A program made the position numbers and the translations under genes. Below are positions 13,716 to 25,300 of a stretch of DNA of 64,000 bases, piece by piece. Source of the stretch: Lycocorax pyrrhopterus obiensis (Eukaryota; Chordata; Aves; Passeriformes; Paradisaeidae); assembly GCA_014706295.1 (NCBI GenBank), contig JACSVZ010000004.1:92035881-92099880 (forward strand). Reading direction: 5' to 3'. Positions within the stretch are counted from its first letter, which is position 1; each line of letters starts with the position of its first letter. A model generated the notes under the pieces. That model worked only from the letters and a program-made list of their open reading frames with translations. It was not told the origin of the DNA and made no database searches.

Positions 13716-14006
13716 AACATATAATGTCTCCATGGACATTAATTTACAAAGCTGCAGGCAAACAATGCAGATCTAAGCTTTTGAAAGCAAATTAAAAGCA
13801 GATATTTTGCTGTTTTCTGGAGATGATGTCACACCCTTCATTTCTGCAGTTCCACTAAAATGCAATCTTAGATAAATGTCAGTAAAATTTGGACAAGTGC
13901 TATGCAGTTTCTAATTAATGATTCTGGTTTGCATTAAAATGCCTTAAGACTACTGAGGGTATAGTTTGATCACTGTTTATTCAGTATAATCTATCTGCTT
14001 CTACAT
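13716..14006. other. short unassigned spacer
   Basis: AT-rich unique sequence lies between a minus-strand CR1 tail and the partial LTR that follows. Nothing is recognised. Confidence 0.5.
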
Positions 14007-14112
14007 GAGGGGGCTGATCAGGGCTCAGAGACATGGTCTGGCATCAGCCAGCAAGTGGTGAGCAATTGTATTGCACATCCCTTGTTTTTTCTTGGTTGTT
14101 TTTTATTGTTAT

Positions 14113-14146
<34 letters not shown>

Positions 14147-14307
14147 GCATTTTACTTTGTTTCAATTTTTAAACTGTTCTGATCTCAACCTACAAGTTTT
14201 GCCCTTTATTCTGCTCCCCATTCCACTGGGGTGGGGGAAGTACCTGTGTGAGCAAGCAGCTGTGTGGTGTGTGGTGCTTAGTAGACAGCTTGGCTTAAAC
14301 TATGACA
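14007..14307 (+). mobile_element. partial avian LTR (3' part), ERVL-like
   Basis: The segment matches the recurrent structure of a common avian LTR family as I remember it. A G-rich stretch leads into G-T-G-G-T-G-A-G-C-A-A-T-T-G (14055-14068). A TTA/ACT-rich stretch follows, then an AAACTGTTCTGATCTCAACC-type block near 14171. Next come a GGGGTGGGGGAAG run (14228-14240) and a GTGTGGTGCTTAG block. It ends in TTAAACTATGACA, with the CA terminus at 14307. The 5' part of the LTR is missing or unrecognised and no internal retroviral sequence adjoins. The family assignment rests on memory of avian repeats, not on a search. A minus-strand relative lies at about 59984-60315. Confidence 0.7.
14113..14146. 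repeat. (ACT)n triplet array inside the LTR
   Basis: About 11 uninterrupted ACT/TAC units lie where this LTR family normally has a TTA-rich stretch. The array translates to a leucine run in a 104-codon frame (14055-14369), which is an artefact. Confidence 0.95.
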
Positions 14308-15104
14308 GTACTTTTATATACAGTAGTAGATTTAATATAAAGTATAAGGTTGTAGGCAATGTATTTTAAAATCCAAAAGTAGCACCTGGTTGTTTTTTTT
14401 TTTCAAATAAGTGTAATAAACAAGCAATAAGGACAGATTTTAATATCTCAACAAAAACAAACATTTCCATTCCCTGGAGATAAAAGATAGGAACAGGGAT
14501 TACAAAACTTCACCATCTTTTCTCTGTGATTCCAGAAGTAAGAGACTATCTGTTGCAGCTCATTTGATGGCATGCCCTGTGATGCTTAGCACCACAGAAT
14601 GCTAGAAGACCGTCTAATGACATTATTGACCAATATACATCCTAAAACTCTATTGCCTATTAAGTAAAACATTTTGGGCTTTAATTATATCAATACACCA
14701 TATCCAGTGTGAAAAACAAACCCTAAAGAACTGTTTTTCTACGCACGCAACTATACTGACATTTACAAATGGAAATATTTTCACCTTTTAAGAATCATCC
14801 ACCTCATGGGATTGGCACAATGGCCTCTAAAATCTGGAAAACCAAATAACAATCACAAGTAAAAATAGGTTTTTATCCATACATTGTCTGCTTACTTCAA
14901 AAAGCCACTCTTGAACCGTATTCCCAGAGCACTACCACTATTAAAAGCATTGACAATGTTGATCAGAGGGTGTCTATACCTTCTGTCTGCAGATGACCAC
15001 TGATGAGGCAGCCTCGAGCTGCAGTGCGAGATGACAGGGCAGGGGGTCATACAAGCAGTAGACAAGAGCACAGCTCCCACAGTAGAGCAAGGAGAGGCAT
15101 ATCT
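14308..15104. other. unassigned AT-rich sequence
   Basis: No element or gene is recognised. The last 100 to 200 bases, approaching the CR1 copy that follows, are more GC-rich. They may be further, unrecognisable CR1 sequence. Confidence 0.45.
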
Positions 15105-15742
15105 GGGATGAGATGGGACAGCTCACCTGGCTGCAGTGGATGGATACAGGGTCTTCAGAAAGGGCAGGATGAGAAAACAAGGATGGGACAGGGATTTCCA
15201 TCTATGTAAAGGAGCAGCTTGGGCTTATGGACCTCTTGTAGGGCACCAGCTGAGTAACAACTTGTGGGTCAGATCAGAGGAGAGGCCAGTGAGGGTGATG
15301 CTTTGGAGGGAGTGTGTTACTGACCACCTCAGGGATGTGGGAAAGCTCACAAAGACTTCTTTAAACAACTCAGCCTAGAGAAATGAAGGCTTTGATGGTG
15401 TCCTGAGAGAGGCCCCTCAGTACCTGCACAGAGGCCATGAGGAAGATGGAGCCAGACTCTCCACAGAGCCTACTGTATGTTCTAGAAGGATGGGTGACTA
15501 TGAGCACAGTTTGAAATGAGAGGTTCAGACCGAATATAAGAAAGCTTTTCCTCATGAAGACAGTCCATCAGCTGAGCAGGTTGTTCAGAGATGTTGTGTC
15601 TCTGTCTTGGAAGTCTGCAAGACCACGTTGGATAAGGCCCTGCCCCAGCAACCTGCTCTGACCTCATAGCTGACCTTGCCTTGAAAGGGGGGCTGGGCTA
15701 GAAACCTCTTGGGTCACATTAACCCTAAGTTACTCTATGAGC
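15105..15742 (+). mobile_element. CR1 LINE with a large internal deletion
   Basis: Two separated parts of CR1 ORF2 lie side by side in the same orientation. The left part (about 15105-15330) corresponds to the endonuclease domain: a W-D-E relic, then W-M-D-G-Y-R-V-F-R-K-G-R (15130-15165), then N-N-L-W-V-R-S-E-E-R-P-V-R-V (15259-15300). The right part (about 15400-15742) is the C-terminal segment and 3' untranslated tail, with H-E-E-D-G-A-R-L near 15440 and a tail ending near TCTATGAGCCTGTG. The whole reverse-transcriptase core expected between them is missing. Both parts have stops. A single copy that lost its middle is the simplest reading; two independent insertions are possible. The junction lies around 15330-15400. 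Confidence 0.75.
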
Positions 15743-18444
15743 CTGTGAAAATGGTCTGCTTCTACAGCTCCATCTACTTCACAAGTGTGAAAGCAGTTGC
15801 ACTAATGCTCAATAGGAATATAACACGTATGATACTTGTTATACCCCTCCTGTATCACACTTGTCAACATAGGAGACTAGAAAATAGAAAACAGAGCTGC
15901 TCCAAAGGCATGAATACTATAGATTTTATTATCAGTGAGACCAGAAGAGTCTTTTCAGGATAAAGAAGAAATTTGAAATATCTACTGTAGTCCAGAGCTC
16001 TTGGGTTTGCAGTTTTTACACCAAATGAACTGCTAGCAAGGTGTGTGAAGTTCGTTATGGAACCCAGAGGTACACAGATTTTACAGGCCAATATACTCCA
16101 GAAAATAAAGCATCTGACCATTCATTCCAGCAACACATAGCTGTTCAAGTCTTATTCAAAGTTCAACAGTCAAAACAGAAGGGCTTGATATTCATGTCTG
16201 ATGCTAATTTGATGAACATCAGAGCTTTTGATTTTCATGGACACATTTAATTTCAGAAATTTTACCAGTCTAAAGGGAGGAACATGAGATGAGGTAACAT
16301 AATTAATTTAGTTACACTTCCTAAAATGCAAAGTGTTTATAAACAGTGTCAGTTTTCCACTTGAATCCAGATCTGTTTGACAGATCTCAGAAAACCACTT
16401 GAACATAGAGGAAAGCCAAGTTAATGTTTAAGGATTTCAATTTGTGATTCTTTAAAAAGAAATGAGCATTAGGCACTTAGGACTATAACTTAAAATTAAA
16501 TTTAATTAAAATACACATTAGAAGCTATTAATTGACCATAAACCATAAAATGAGTCAAGGAAGATAAATAAGGAAAAGTTCTCAAGGTTCTAGGAAAACA
16601 CAGGGCCAGAATTATCGCTGGGAATAATAAAAAAATTGATGACCTGTCTTTTCACCAGGAGCATTTACTTTGTTATTTTTACTGAGATGTCAGGTACCAC
16701 AAACCCTAAACCCACTGCATTTCATGCTTTCCCTAACGTGAAAAGACTCTTGATGTCCCAAAGATCTTAAAGACTGAGAAAATGTGTGAACATGGACAGA
16801 AGAGGGAAGAGTGAAGAAGTGGGAAAGACAGTGCAATAACAAGCTAAGACTGCTGGTCACCCATTGCCCCAAACAGACTTAATCCCTGATGGGAATTCCA
16901 AGAATCAGATTGGGTGGCCTTTGCTTGTATATTAATTGCAAGATTTGACCCTAAGTGGATGGGTTTTAAGATGAGACCCCGAAGGATAGAAAGCATAAAC
17001 TCCTCCATGTAGGAAACCTTTTAGTTGTTGATTATCCTGTGGTATTATTGCAAAGCACCCCAGAGCACTCAGAATGCTAGTCTGAATGTTGTGTAGTGTT
17101 ATGCCTTCCCATAAAGTACCAATGTGTTTACTGAAAGGCACTGAACCTTTCCACTGGAACAGAAAGATCAAAACCTTTTTTGGGGATTTAGAAACTGCAA
17201 AACAAATCAAAGTCATTGCCTTCTCTTTTTTTCCAGTTTCTTCACATTTGCCATTTATCTGCCTACAAAGAAAATGAAACTCAGAAATACAAAAAGAATT
17301 CTTCTGTTCCCATAGAGAGTTTCAAAAGAAAACTTGCTTTTAAAATGTAAATCACCCACTGTGTTAATATGAAGAGAAAAAACAGGTAGAGGGAGGCAAA
17401 CACCAAAAAAAATATATGAGATGAAATAAGATAATACAAAATATCTCTTATTACAGCTAAAGTAGGATGCAAAGGGATCAGTAGATATGCAAATATGCAG
17501 TATACAAATTCTTCAGCAGGCTCTGGTCCTCTGATGAATAGAAAAATATGCCTAGTATTTCTGAAAAGAGTGTGAATAAATCAGATGTCACAAGTTATGC
17601 AAAAGCAATTTGTGAATCTGAGAACCTGTCAATTGATACACAAATAATGTATGCAGGAAAACAATCCGTCTATTATTTATGGCTGTAACTGGGGACAGAA
17701 ACAGGGAAGAAAAGTTTATTCAGGCCACAACACAAAGCAGTTCTGGGTAATGAACCTTAAAAGTAGATATGGTTGTGATTTTCAGAAATTACTGTAATAG
17801 AGGAATAACTACCATCAATTTTAATGAGTACTGAATGTTTTAATGATCCTAGACAGCTTTTAAAATCTTATATATCTTTTTCCTGCCATGTCTGATGGTT
17901 CTAAACAAGGCCACAGAGATAACTTTAAAAATTTGCAAATAAGTATCCCTGATGAATTTTTCTTCCTTTTTTTCCTCCAGTTTTTTTAAGTCATCAGTGA
18001 GATGAGGTTTTACAAGGTTTGAGGATTTAGGGAAAACTCAATTGTTTAACAGCATGAACAGCAATGTCACAGAGGCAGTGAGGATCTCTAAAAAGAGCAA
18101 GTGAAGGTGCTGCCTGTGGCAGCAAGAGAAACTTTGAGAAATGGCTGATACCAAGTAGCCAGCACAAATGTAGGTGCCTTCAAGTCCATAGCCAGATCAA
18201 GCCTTGTTCTAACATTACAAATGATTGAGAAAAATATACCTAAACATTCAGAGTACCCACAGAAAAGCTAAAAGTAATCTCAGTGCTCCATGGGCTAGAG
18301 CTGTACTTCACACAAATTAGCACATCTCCACTGAACCCGACAGATCTACCCCAGTTGTCAGGACTAAAAGAATGCAGCTAAAATGTCTCAAAAACTCTCT
18401 GTAAGATAAGCCACCACAACAGGCACACATGGAAAACAGGAAGG
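15743..18444. other. unassigned AT-rich sequence
   Basis: No mobile element or gene is recognised. A patch around 17560-17700 is rich in homeodomain-like and octamer-like short motifs and has the texture of conserved non-coding DNA, but this cannot be tested here. The last several hundred bases before 18445 may belong to the LTR that follows, whose left end is uncertain. Confidence 0.45.
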
Positions 18445-18977
18445 TGTTGATTTTAGCCTACCAGAGGTGACAGGTTTGAAATTAGCACACTGCCAAAATT
18501 CCACTGTGCAGACTGTGGGAATGCAGACACCAAAAACAGGAAGACGTCAGGCCTGGAGAAGCAGATCTGGACAACTATCCAGACAAAAATTCCCACCATG
18601 GCAAACTGTAGGAAAGGAAGCAGCTGCTTACAGACATGCCATCCCAAATTGTGGGAATGACACATTATGTCTCTGGATAGCCGGGACTTGGACTGTATAA
18701 AAGTTGTACCTCCAGAAGAACACTTCGGAGACCCCCACCACTGAGAAGATCAGAAGAAGAAGGGAGGGTGGGATGCCTCAGGCACCCATGTGGTGGTGAC
18801 TATAACCTCTTTCTCCCTCTCTCACTGTCTTCCTCTTTCTTACCCCCATGTTCTTATTTCTCTCACTCTCTCACACAAATTTACTATTAAATAAAATCCT
18901 TACTATTGACTTTGGCATATAATCTTGTTTGTACCTTAATTCAGGCAGAGGCATGTTTTAATAATCAGACCCTAACA
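18445..18977 (+). mobile_element. retroviral-type LTR, probably ERVL class
   Basis: The segment has LTR organisation in plus orientation. TATAAAA lies at 18696-18702, followed by a transcribed-region-like stretch. A pyrimidine-rich stretch runs about 18808-18880, the poly(A) signal AATAAA is at 18890-18895, and the terminus ...CCTAACA ends at 18977. A primer-binding-site-like sequence follows immediately, which marks this as a 5' LTR or its remnant. The left end is not certain: TGTTGATTTT at 18445 and TGTCAGGACT at 18356 are both possible TG starts. No matching 3' LTR is visible downstream in the window. Confidence 0.7.
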
Positions 18978-18997
18978 CTATTTCAGAAGTAGGATCC
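18978..18997 (+). other. decayed primer-binding site, leucine tRNA type
   Basis: Directly after the LTR terminus the sequence contains TTTCAGAAGTAGGAT. This resembles the TATCAGAAGTGGGAT-type site that ERVL elements use to prime from tRNA-Leu (comparison from memory). About 13 of 18 positions agree. It supports both the LTR call and its orientation. Confidence 0.55.
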
Positions 18998-20088
18998 TAA
19001 ACCAGTTACCCAGACAAAACAACCTCAGATGAAAGTGAGAGTTAATGACTACAAAAGCTGTGGTATCCACAGGACACACAAATAGCCTGTGCTCGTAGCA
19101 CAGGACACACAGTTTTAGAAAGCAGCCCTTGTGTTCTCTTAAGGAACATTTACACTGCCTGTCTTTTGCCATCTAAACTTTGTGCCAAAGGCACCTCCCT
19201 CTGTGGTCAGCACAGAGCCAGCATCTCCTCCAGAGGCAATTCAGGTACCATGAGAGGTCTTCTGCCCCAAACTGAACTCTGGATGTGCGTACTTCTCCTC
19301 TGTGTGGCTGCATAGAGATGTTACTGCAACCATCCTCCTGCCGTGGATTCCCAAAATTAGATTCTGTGACTCCCTGCCTTTCTCTGCTGGAGAGCACAGA
19401 TGTTATCAAAAGAAACCATTGCCCAGCACAATTTCTTTAAACTCACCAGCTATTCACCCTAAACCAGAGTGCTAGTGCACGATATTCAGCTGAGAAGATT
19501 CCAGAGTCAGCAATCTCCTTTTGTCCTTCCTCACACAGATTTCAAGTCATATCAACAGATCCTTCCTATTTTTCTTTTACCACAAAAAAAGCCAAATCAG
19601 GCTAAAGTCACAGAAGGTTTCTTGAAGAAGGATGTGAGTTTTACATTTGAAATAAAAAGCAAAATAAAAAACTTGGAGAAGAGTAAATGTACTTGAGGAA
19701 CAAAGAAGAGGTAGACTATTAAAAGGTTTGCAGAAGTCTGAATGAGCATGTGAATCTACTGAGACATTCAAACAGAACTGTTTGAAGTTAGTCCCAGTGA
19801 AGCTGGGGTGGGATATGGTAGTTATCAGCAAATTAATGATGAGAATGTTACAAACTCCTTCAAATGCCAAAGAGAGAAAGGGGACAATGAGATAATCCAA
19901 AATGTTGCATTGGATTATCAGTTGATAATGTTGGCTGAAGCTGAAAATAAAATAAATGGTCTGGCCCACTGAAAAATAAAGGCAAAAAGACTGTTAGTAA
20001 CTCCTATTAAAAACTTGTTCAGGTAAAAAACTCCGTTTATTTTTCTCAAATATAGAAGATGCTAATGTTTCCAAAGAGTCACTATTGA
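18998..20088. other. unassigned; possibly decayed internal ERV sequence at its left end
   Basis: The first few hundred bases follow a 5' LTR and primer-binding site and should be retroviral leader or gag if the provirus were intact, but no recognisable gag frame is present. The rest is unassigned. A 130-codon minus-strand frame at 19577-19969 is rich in Phe, Leu, Ser and Cys and is read as chance. Confidence 0.4.
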
Positions 20089-20174
20089 TAGGATGGTCCT
20101 GTGCAGGGCCACGAGTTGGACTCAATGATCTTTGTGGATCCTTTCCAACTCAGCATATTCTGTGATCCTGTGAC
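20089..20174 (+). mobile_element. CR1 LINE tail only
   Basis: A short 3' untranslated fragment of CR1. It contains GGATGGTCCTGTGCAGGGCC, the AGTTGGACT block and a TCCTTTCCAACTC block, and ends in ATTCTGTGATCCTGTGA. This is the typical terminus with its repeated 8-bp unit. No coding part remains. Confidence 0.85.
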
Positions 20175-20320
20175 AATGGTGCATGGTAGACAATGATAAA
20201 CACTTACCAATTTATTTATTAATTTCATGTGCAGCAAAAGGAATGTGATTGTCCATTAAAAATGACAATATTTTGGAGAATCAAAGCATCTTAGGGGTAC
20301 AGGTCCAAAAAAGTTTTTCA

Positions 20321-20392
20321 TTTCCTTCTTTTCCTTCTTTTCCTTCTTTTTCTTCTTTTTCTTTTTTTCTTCTTCTTTTTCCTTTTCCTTTT
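20321..20392. repeat. 72-base uninterrupted pyrimidine tract
   Basis: The tract consists only of C and T, with CCTTCTTTT-type units that decay into T-rich runs. It begins about 150 bases after the CR1 tail. Polypurine/polypyrimidine tracts of this length with mirror symmetry can form triplex (H-DNA) structures. Confidence 0.95.
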
Positions 20393-22270
20393 ATATTAGT
20401 GACATTATCACAGTTCCCACTAAAATTTCTATGCTCTTAAAAATTATACTCTCTCTCTAGTTGTGCAGGTAAGAGGCAATTATTGGCTAAAAAATTTACC
20501 CTGAACACTCATACTTTATATAATAAATTGATTTGCTAATGAGATATTTTGCCAACACCCACGCTTTTTTTAATCCTTACTCACAATTATTTTAGCTTTT
20601 TTTTCTGCTATATATAAAGCAAAATAACTTTTTTTTTGAAACAGCCAAAGACATGAACCTGTAAATTTCCAATATTAGGCCTTAATTTCTTCTCTCATCT
20701 TGTAAATATAAAGTAGCTCAGAACAGAGCTGGATAAACAGGTGATCCCCGTGGCAATGGATATATTTATAACAGTTTTCTAGTCAAAATCATGAGAACTA
20801 TGTGCTTATCTTTACTTCGAGCATTAGTTAAAAGAAATTCTTCATAGCAAGCCACCCAAGAAGCATCTTTCTGTTGCTCTTGACGGGTCTCAAGGTCAGT
20901 ATTATCAAGTAGGTTCTCTATTCACCCCTGCAATTAATTTCATATGTATAATTCTCATTGCTCCTGTACAAAAACAACTTTCATGCATCTTTAAAGATTT
21001 TTCTCTGCTTTCATGTATTATATCAAAACATCATACTCCCATTTTAGTAAGACACTGTTCCAAATTACTGCAAAGCACAATTTTGCATACTTGTGTAACA
21101 CTGTATGCCAGACTTCACTTTAGATCCTGTAAGGGATTTTCAAAGTCAGTTTCTAAGTATAGAAAAATTAATTTACTCACAATTTATATCTTTTGCTCTT
21201 GTATGAGGGTCTGAATCTATGAAACTCGATCACAGATCTTCCTTTACTTTTTTACAGTAAGTATATTTGCAACACCAAAAGAAGCCATTCATACTGAAAG
21301 TGTGATAAGAGAGGTAAAAAGAGCAGTTTTTGCAAAGGAAAAACCCTCAGAGTCATATATAACAGAAAAAGAAAACCACAAAACAAACAAACTAACTAAC
21401 TAAAAAACCCCAGCTAAACATGTGGCTATATGGCTAGGTAAAATATTACCTTTACATTCAGAATTTCAATATTATAGTAACCTTCCATCATCAATAATTT
21501 GCAATAAAGTGATCAGCTACCTCTATAGAAAGAAGTCTCAACTTGCACTTAGCAGCTGTTATATTTCTTAGCATTCATCAGAGGATATTCCATCTGGGTA
21601 GAGCTGAGTAAACAGATGAGTAAACATTGTTTGGACAAATAATTCTGAACACATATTTTTCTTTTTTTAAAAAAATCCCCCTTTGAATTCTGTGGGTCTT
21701 TCTTATTTTTAGTGCTTTTGATACAAGGAGAGCTTTTTATATGAGAAACTTTCTGTCTCATATTCCCCCAAGGAAAAATTGTGAATACTAATATTCACGT
21801 GACTGGCAAAGAAAATTTGTAGATTCTCTAGAGCATTCCCTAAGTGTGTGAGTTTCAGCTTCACAACCCTAAGCAGAATATTTGGCATAATGCCACCCTT
21901 GATCATCCTGCTGATGTACAGTACAAATTTGATCCAGTTTCCATTGCCTCTGCCTGTTTTGTTTACTTATTATCTATCTAATCTGCAGGTTTTGAAGATT
22001 CATCAATGTCCTTCTGTGTGTGGTGGCCTCAACTTGAAATACCAAGTCGGAAGAGACAATATGGGCTGCCACAATAGGCCAGTGTTATCCTCCTAGAACG
22101 ACAGTCACAGCTTTGAAACCTATGTTTTTATATGTTAATATCTGAGGAAAAGTCCTAAATACCTTTCTTCCTCTCCTACAGTTTTTCATCATTCATAAAC
22201 AAGAGACCGCCTTTATGTGTTATTTCTTTTTGCTTTGTGGATGACTGCCTTTATGCATCTTACATCCTTG

Positions 22271-22301
22271 AAGAGTTCTTTAAGAGTTCTCAAGAGTTCT
22301 C
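22271..22301. repeat. short AAGAGTTCT tandem repeat
   Basis: Three units of about 10 to 11 bases, differing by one base and one inserted T. It is too short to suggest a function. Confidence 0.7.
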
Positions 22302-25027
22302 ATAAAACCACTGAGCTTGCAAAGAGGCAGCATCACTTTTCCTAACTTTTTGGAAACAGATTATTTTGCAAATAAAAGCAGTCTTGATAGATTTCTGTAT
22401 TGCTGTTGTCTTAATTTCTTTGGAGAACTTGAAAAAAACTCATCTCACCTAATATAAACTTCAGCTACTGAAAAGTTATAACTAAACTGTGTGTGGTCTC
22501 TCAGCAACCAAGACATATTCTTTTGTGATAGCACTTGCCTACCAGGCAAACCTATTCTAAAGTGAGCATAGGAAATACGATTAAGTCTGACTAAGTTAGA
22601 CAAGATGCTTAACCTTAGATGCTGAAGTTAATCTCACCAGTATCCCAAAAAATGCAGTTAGGCAGAGCATGCTCAATATTAAATATTGTCTTTTGAGCTT
22701 TATGGGTCTTTGAAAATGAGAGAGACAGAGGTGAGTCCCAGAAGGAATTTCTAGAATCTGGACTCTGAGGCAGCACTGTCATGCTAAACACTTCTACTGC
22801 CCTGGAAAGCAGCACAAGAAGCCATCAAACTGGGTTTGACTAGAAACTACAAAGTAATACAGTGAATCCTTACAAGGAAGCCGCAACTGAAGCCTGCTGC
22901 CTTCTGAAGAGGCCAGGAAAATCATGAAGGGAGGGCATAACTGCCTTGATGATACTCATATATAATTGATTAGAAAGAGAATTAAATAGGGAATGCTACA
23001 CTTTTCCTCACCCAAAGTGAATCTTTCTGCTGTCATTGCTACTGCAGTGTGATTGGGGAACTCCACTTCTTTTTTCTTGGTGAAATAAGCCCTATTTATT
23101 TTCATTTTAAATTACCAAGCTCAAACTGAACTGTGATGAGAATTTCAAAAATGTCTGTTTTGAAAACATTTCTCATTGTCATTTTAGAGGGATTCTGCTT
23201 AAAATCAGATGCATGTGATTATATAAAAGTTTATAAATAAAATATTTAAGTGCAAGTAGTTTCCTGGCTGAAAAGCCGGTGCAGCAGACACACAAGTGCT
23301 GTGTGATTGATAGTTCTTAGTTATGACTATAGATGCCAAATGGGGATTTTGACATGCAGCTCCTGCTGCTGTCACACAGAAATGTAGATCAAATTCTAGC
23401 ATGCTGTGCTGAAAGATAATCTCCAAGAATCAGATGTTCTCCCTCCAAATTAGTTTATAATAGAATTGACTTATGAAAGGAAAAAAAAAATCAAAGACTT
23501 GGCAATGCAAAAAATTGCATAAAATGATGAACAGCATCACTCGCATTAGCTTGATTACATTCATTCTCCAGCTTTTTCTGGTGGTTGTTTTTGCTTTTCA
23601 TTTCTGTTTCTCCACTGCAACCCCATCTTCTATTGTATTCTGGCTTTACAATGGATGTTCTTAGCATCAATTTAAGTACAAAGGATATCACTCAAAAAGT
23701 AATTACAGTCTTGTAGAACCTGTCTTTCTGAAAAGTGTGTATTAGGAAAAGTTCAGAGAAGGGCAGGCAAGGCTTTTAGGAAGTTTAAGTAACAGATATG
23801 ATAAGAAATGATGGAGAAGAGACTATTCATACAAAAATCAAGAGTATTTTACAAATATTTGAAGATATATATAACCAGATAGTAGAAGAAGTATTTAAGG
23901 TATTTGACAATTATAAGTTACATGAAGTTTTGATATGCAATAAATTAGATAATTTCCTAATTTTTAAAAATTTATATCTAAAAACCAGACAAAAAAAATA
24001 GACAACAGAAGCGTAGACTCAGAATGTCTAAATGTCATCAGAGTAACTGTGTAATCTTCTCTATATTGAATTTCTTCCATGTTTGAGACCCATAATAGAC
24101 TGCTATCACATCACGTGTAAAATCCTGAAAAATACTTTCATAGCTCTATAAAAAATCTTAGGCCTGTTGGCGATGGAATAAATTTCTCACTCTCTGGCTC
24201 TATTTTTGTCCTTGATATCATGTACCTTCTCTTTTTTTTCAAATCCTACTACTTTTCAGTCTTTCTTAGATGTCACAGTTGACTCTTCTGATATTGAAAT
24301 GTACTCATCTATGAAATATAGAAAAACATAATAATTATAGAAATATAGTTCATTAATACTAAATTTTAAATATCTACGTAAGTAAATTAGTATTAAATGT
24401 GAGATTAAGATTTTTAATTAAAGTGTGACTTTTCAGTTGGATATTACCATGCTTAAAATTATTTTAAGAAAACATTAGTTGTGAAGCAAATGAAAGAAAA
24501 TACTGCATTTCACATATTCTAAGAAAAAATTGCATCATGACTTTTTAAATGTAGAAAAGATTGGTTATGCAAATGTAACATGGAAACCAGTAAGGACTTC
24601 TTTTGACCTCATCCTTTTTTGCAAAGTCCTGTTTTCAGAGGCTGCAACACATTTCTGTTCTCATTGCAGAGCTTCCTTAAGCTGCTTGTGGAATGGTAGA
24701 TTAATATTAGAGGATTCTCCCTTGTAGGGATCATCTTCAGTATAAGTATTAGACTGAGTTTAGCATATTTGAGTAAGTGAAACTTTTGTGTGTGCAAATC
24801 CCATCAGAAAAGGAAAAAAAAAGGTGGAGAAATTTGGAAGCCAGGTAAGAAGACAAATTAATTCCATTACGGTTATCAAAGCCAATTAAATTTAATTTGA
24901 GATAATTATAGGCAAAAACATTTAGCATGCTGCTAAACTGATTCATCAGTCACAAGAAACATAAAACTGAGTTTAGAGAAAAAGTCAGTGCAGTAAATTA
25001 GTAAAGTGAGTTCCAAGTAACAGTAAC

Positions 25028-25300
25028 ATGTCGGAGCCCTGAGGGCATCACCTGCCCTGTCTCTACGGTACACCCCATAATATGGTCTTCTTACCTTGCC
25101 CACAGCCCAGAACCCCATTTCAGCCCCTGCACTGGTGCCCCAGCTGCCCTGCTCCTGGATGAGAGGTGGGATGTGACCTAGCAGCCACCCGGGGGAGCAT
25201 GCACTGCTCCCTGAAAATACACACAGGGAGAGAACTGCAGTGTAAACCTCTAGAAGCAAATAAACAGTGTGGAGTGGGAGCCAGGAGTTCATTCTCCTAC
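25028..25300. other. GC-richer block, unidentified, possible retroelement relic
   Basis: The block is clearly more GC-rich than its AT-rich surroundings. On the plus strand it carries an AATAAACAGTGTGG sequence near 25258 that could be a poly(A) signal. A 119-codon minus-strand frame crosses it without family resemblance. An LTR or other retroelement fragment is possible, but I could not identify terminal TG and CA or a target duplication. Confidence 0.3.

Noticed and set aside
14055..14369. 104-codon frame with a long leucine run
   Set aside because: The leucines are the translated ACT triplet array inside an LTR; the frame has no other protein character.
19577..19969. 130-codon minus-strand frame
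   Set aside because: Rich in Phe, Leu, Ser, Cys and Ile as expected from the complement of A-rich DNA; no domain, and no splice or promoter context.
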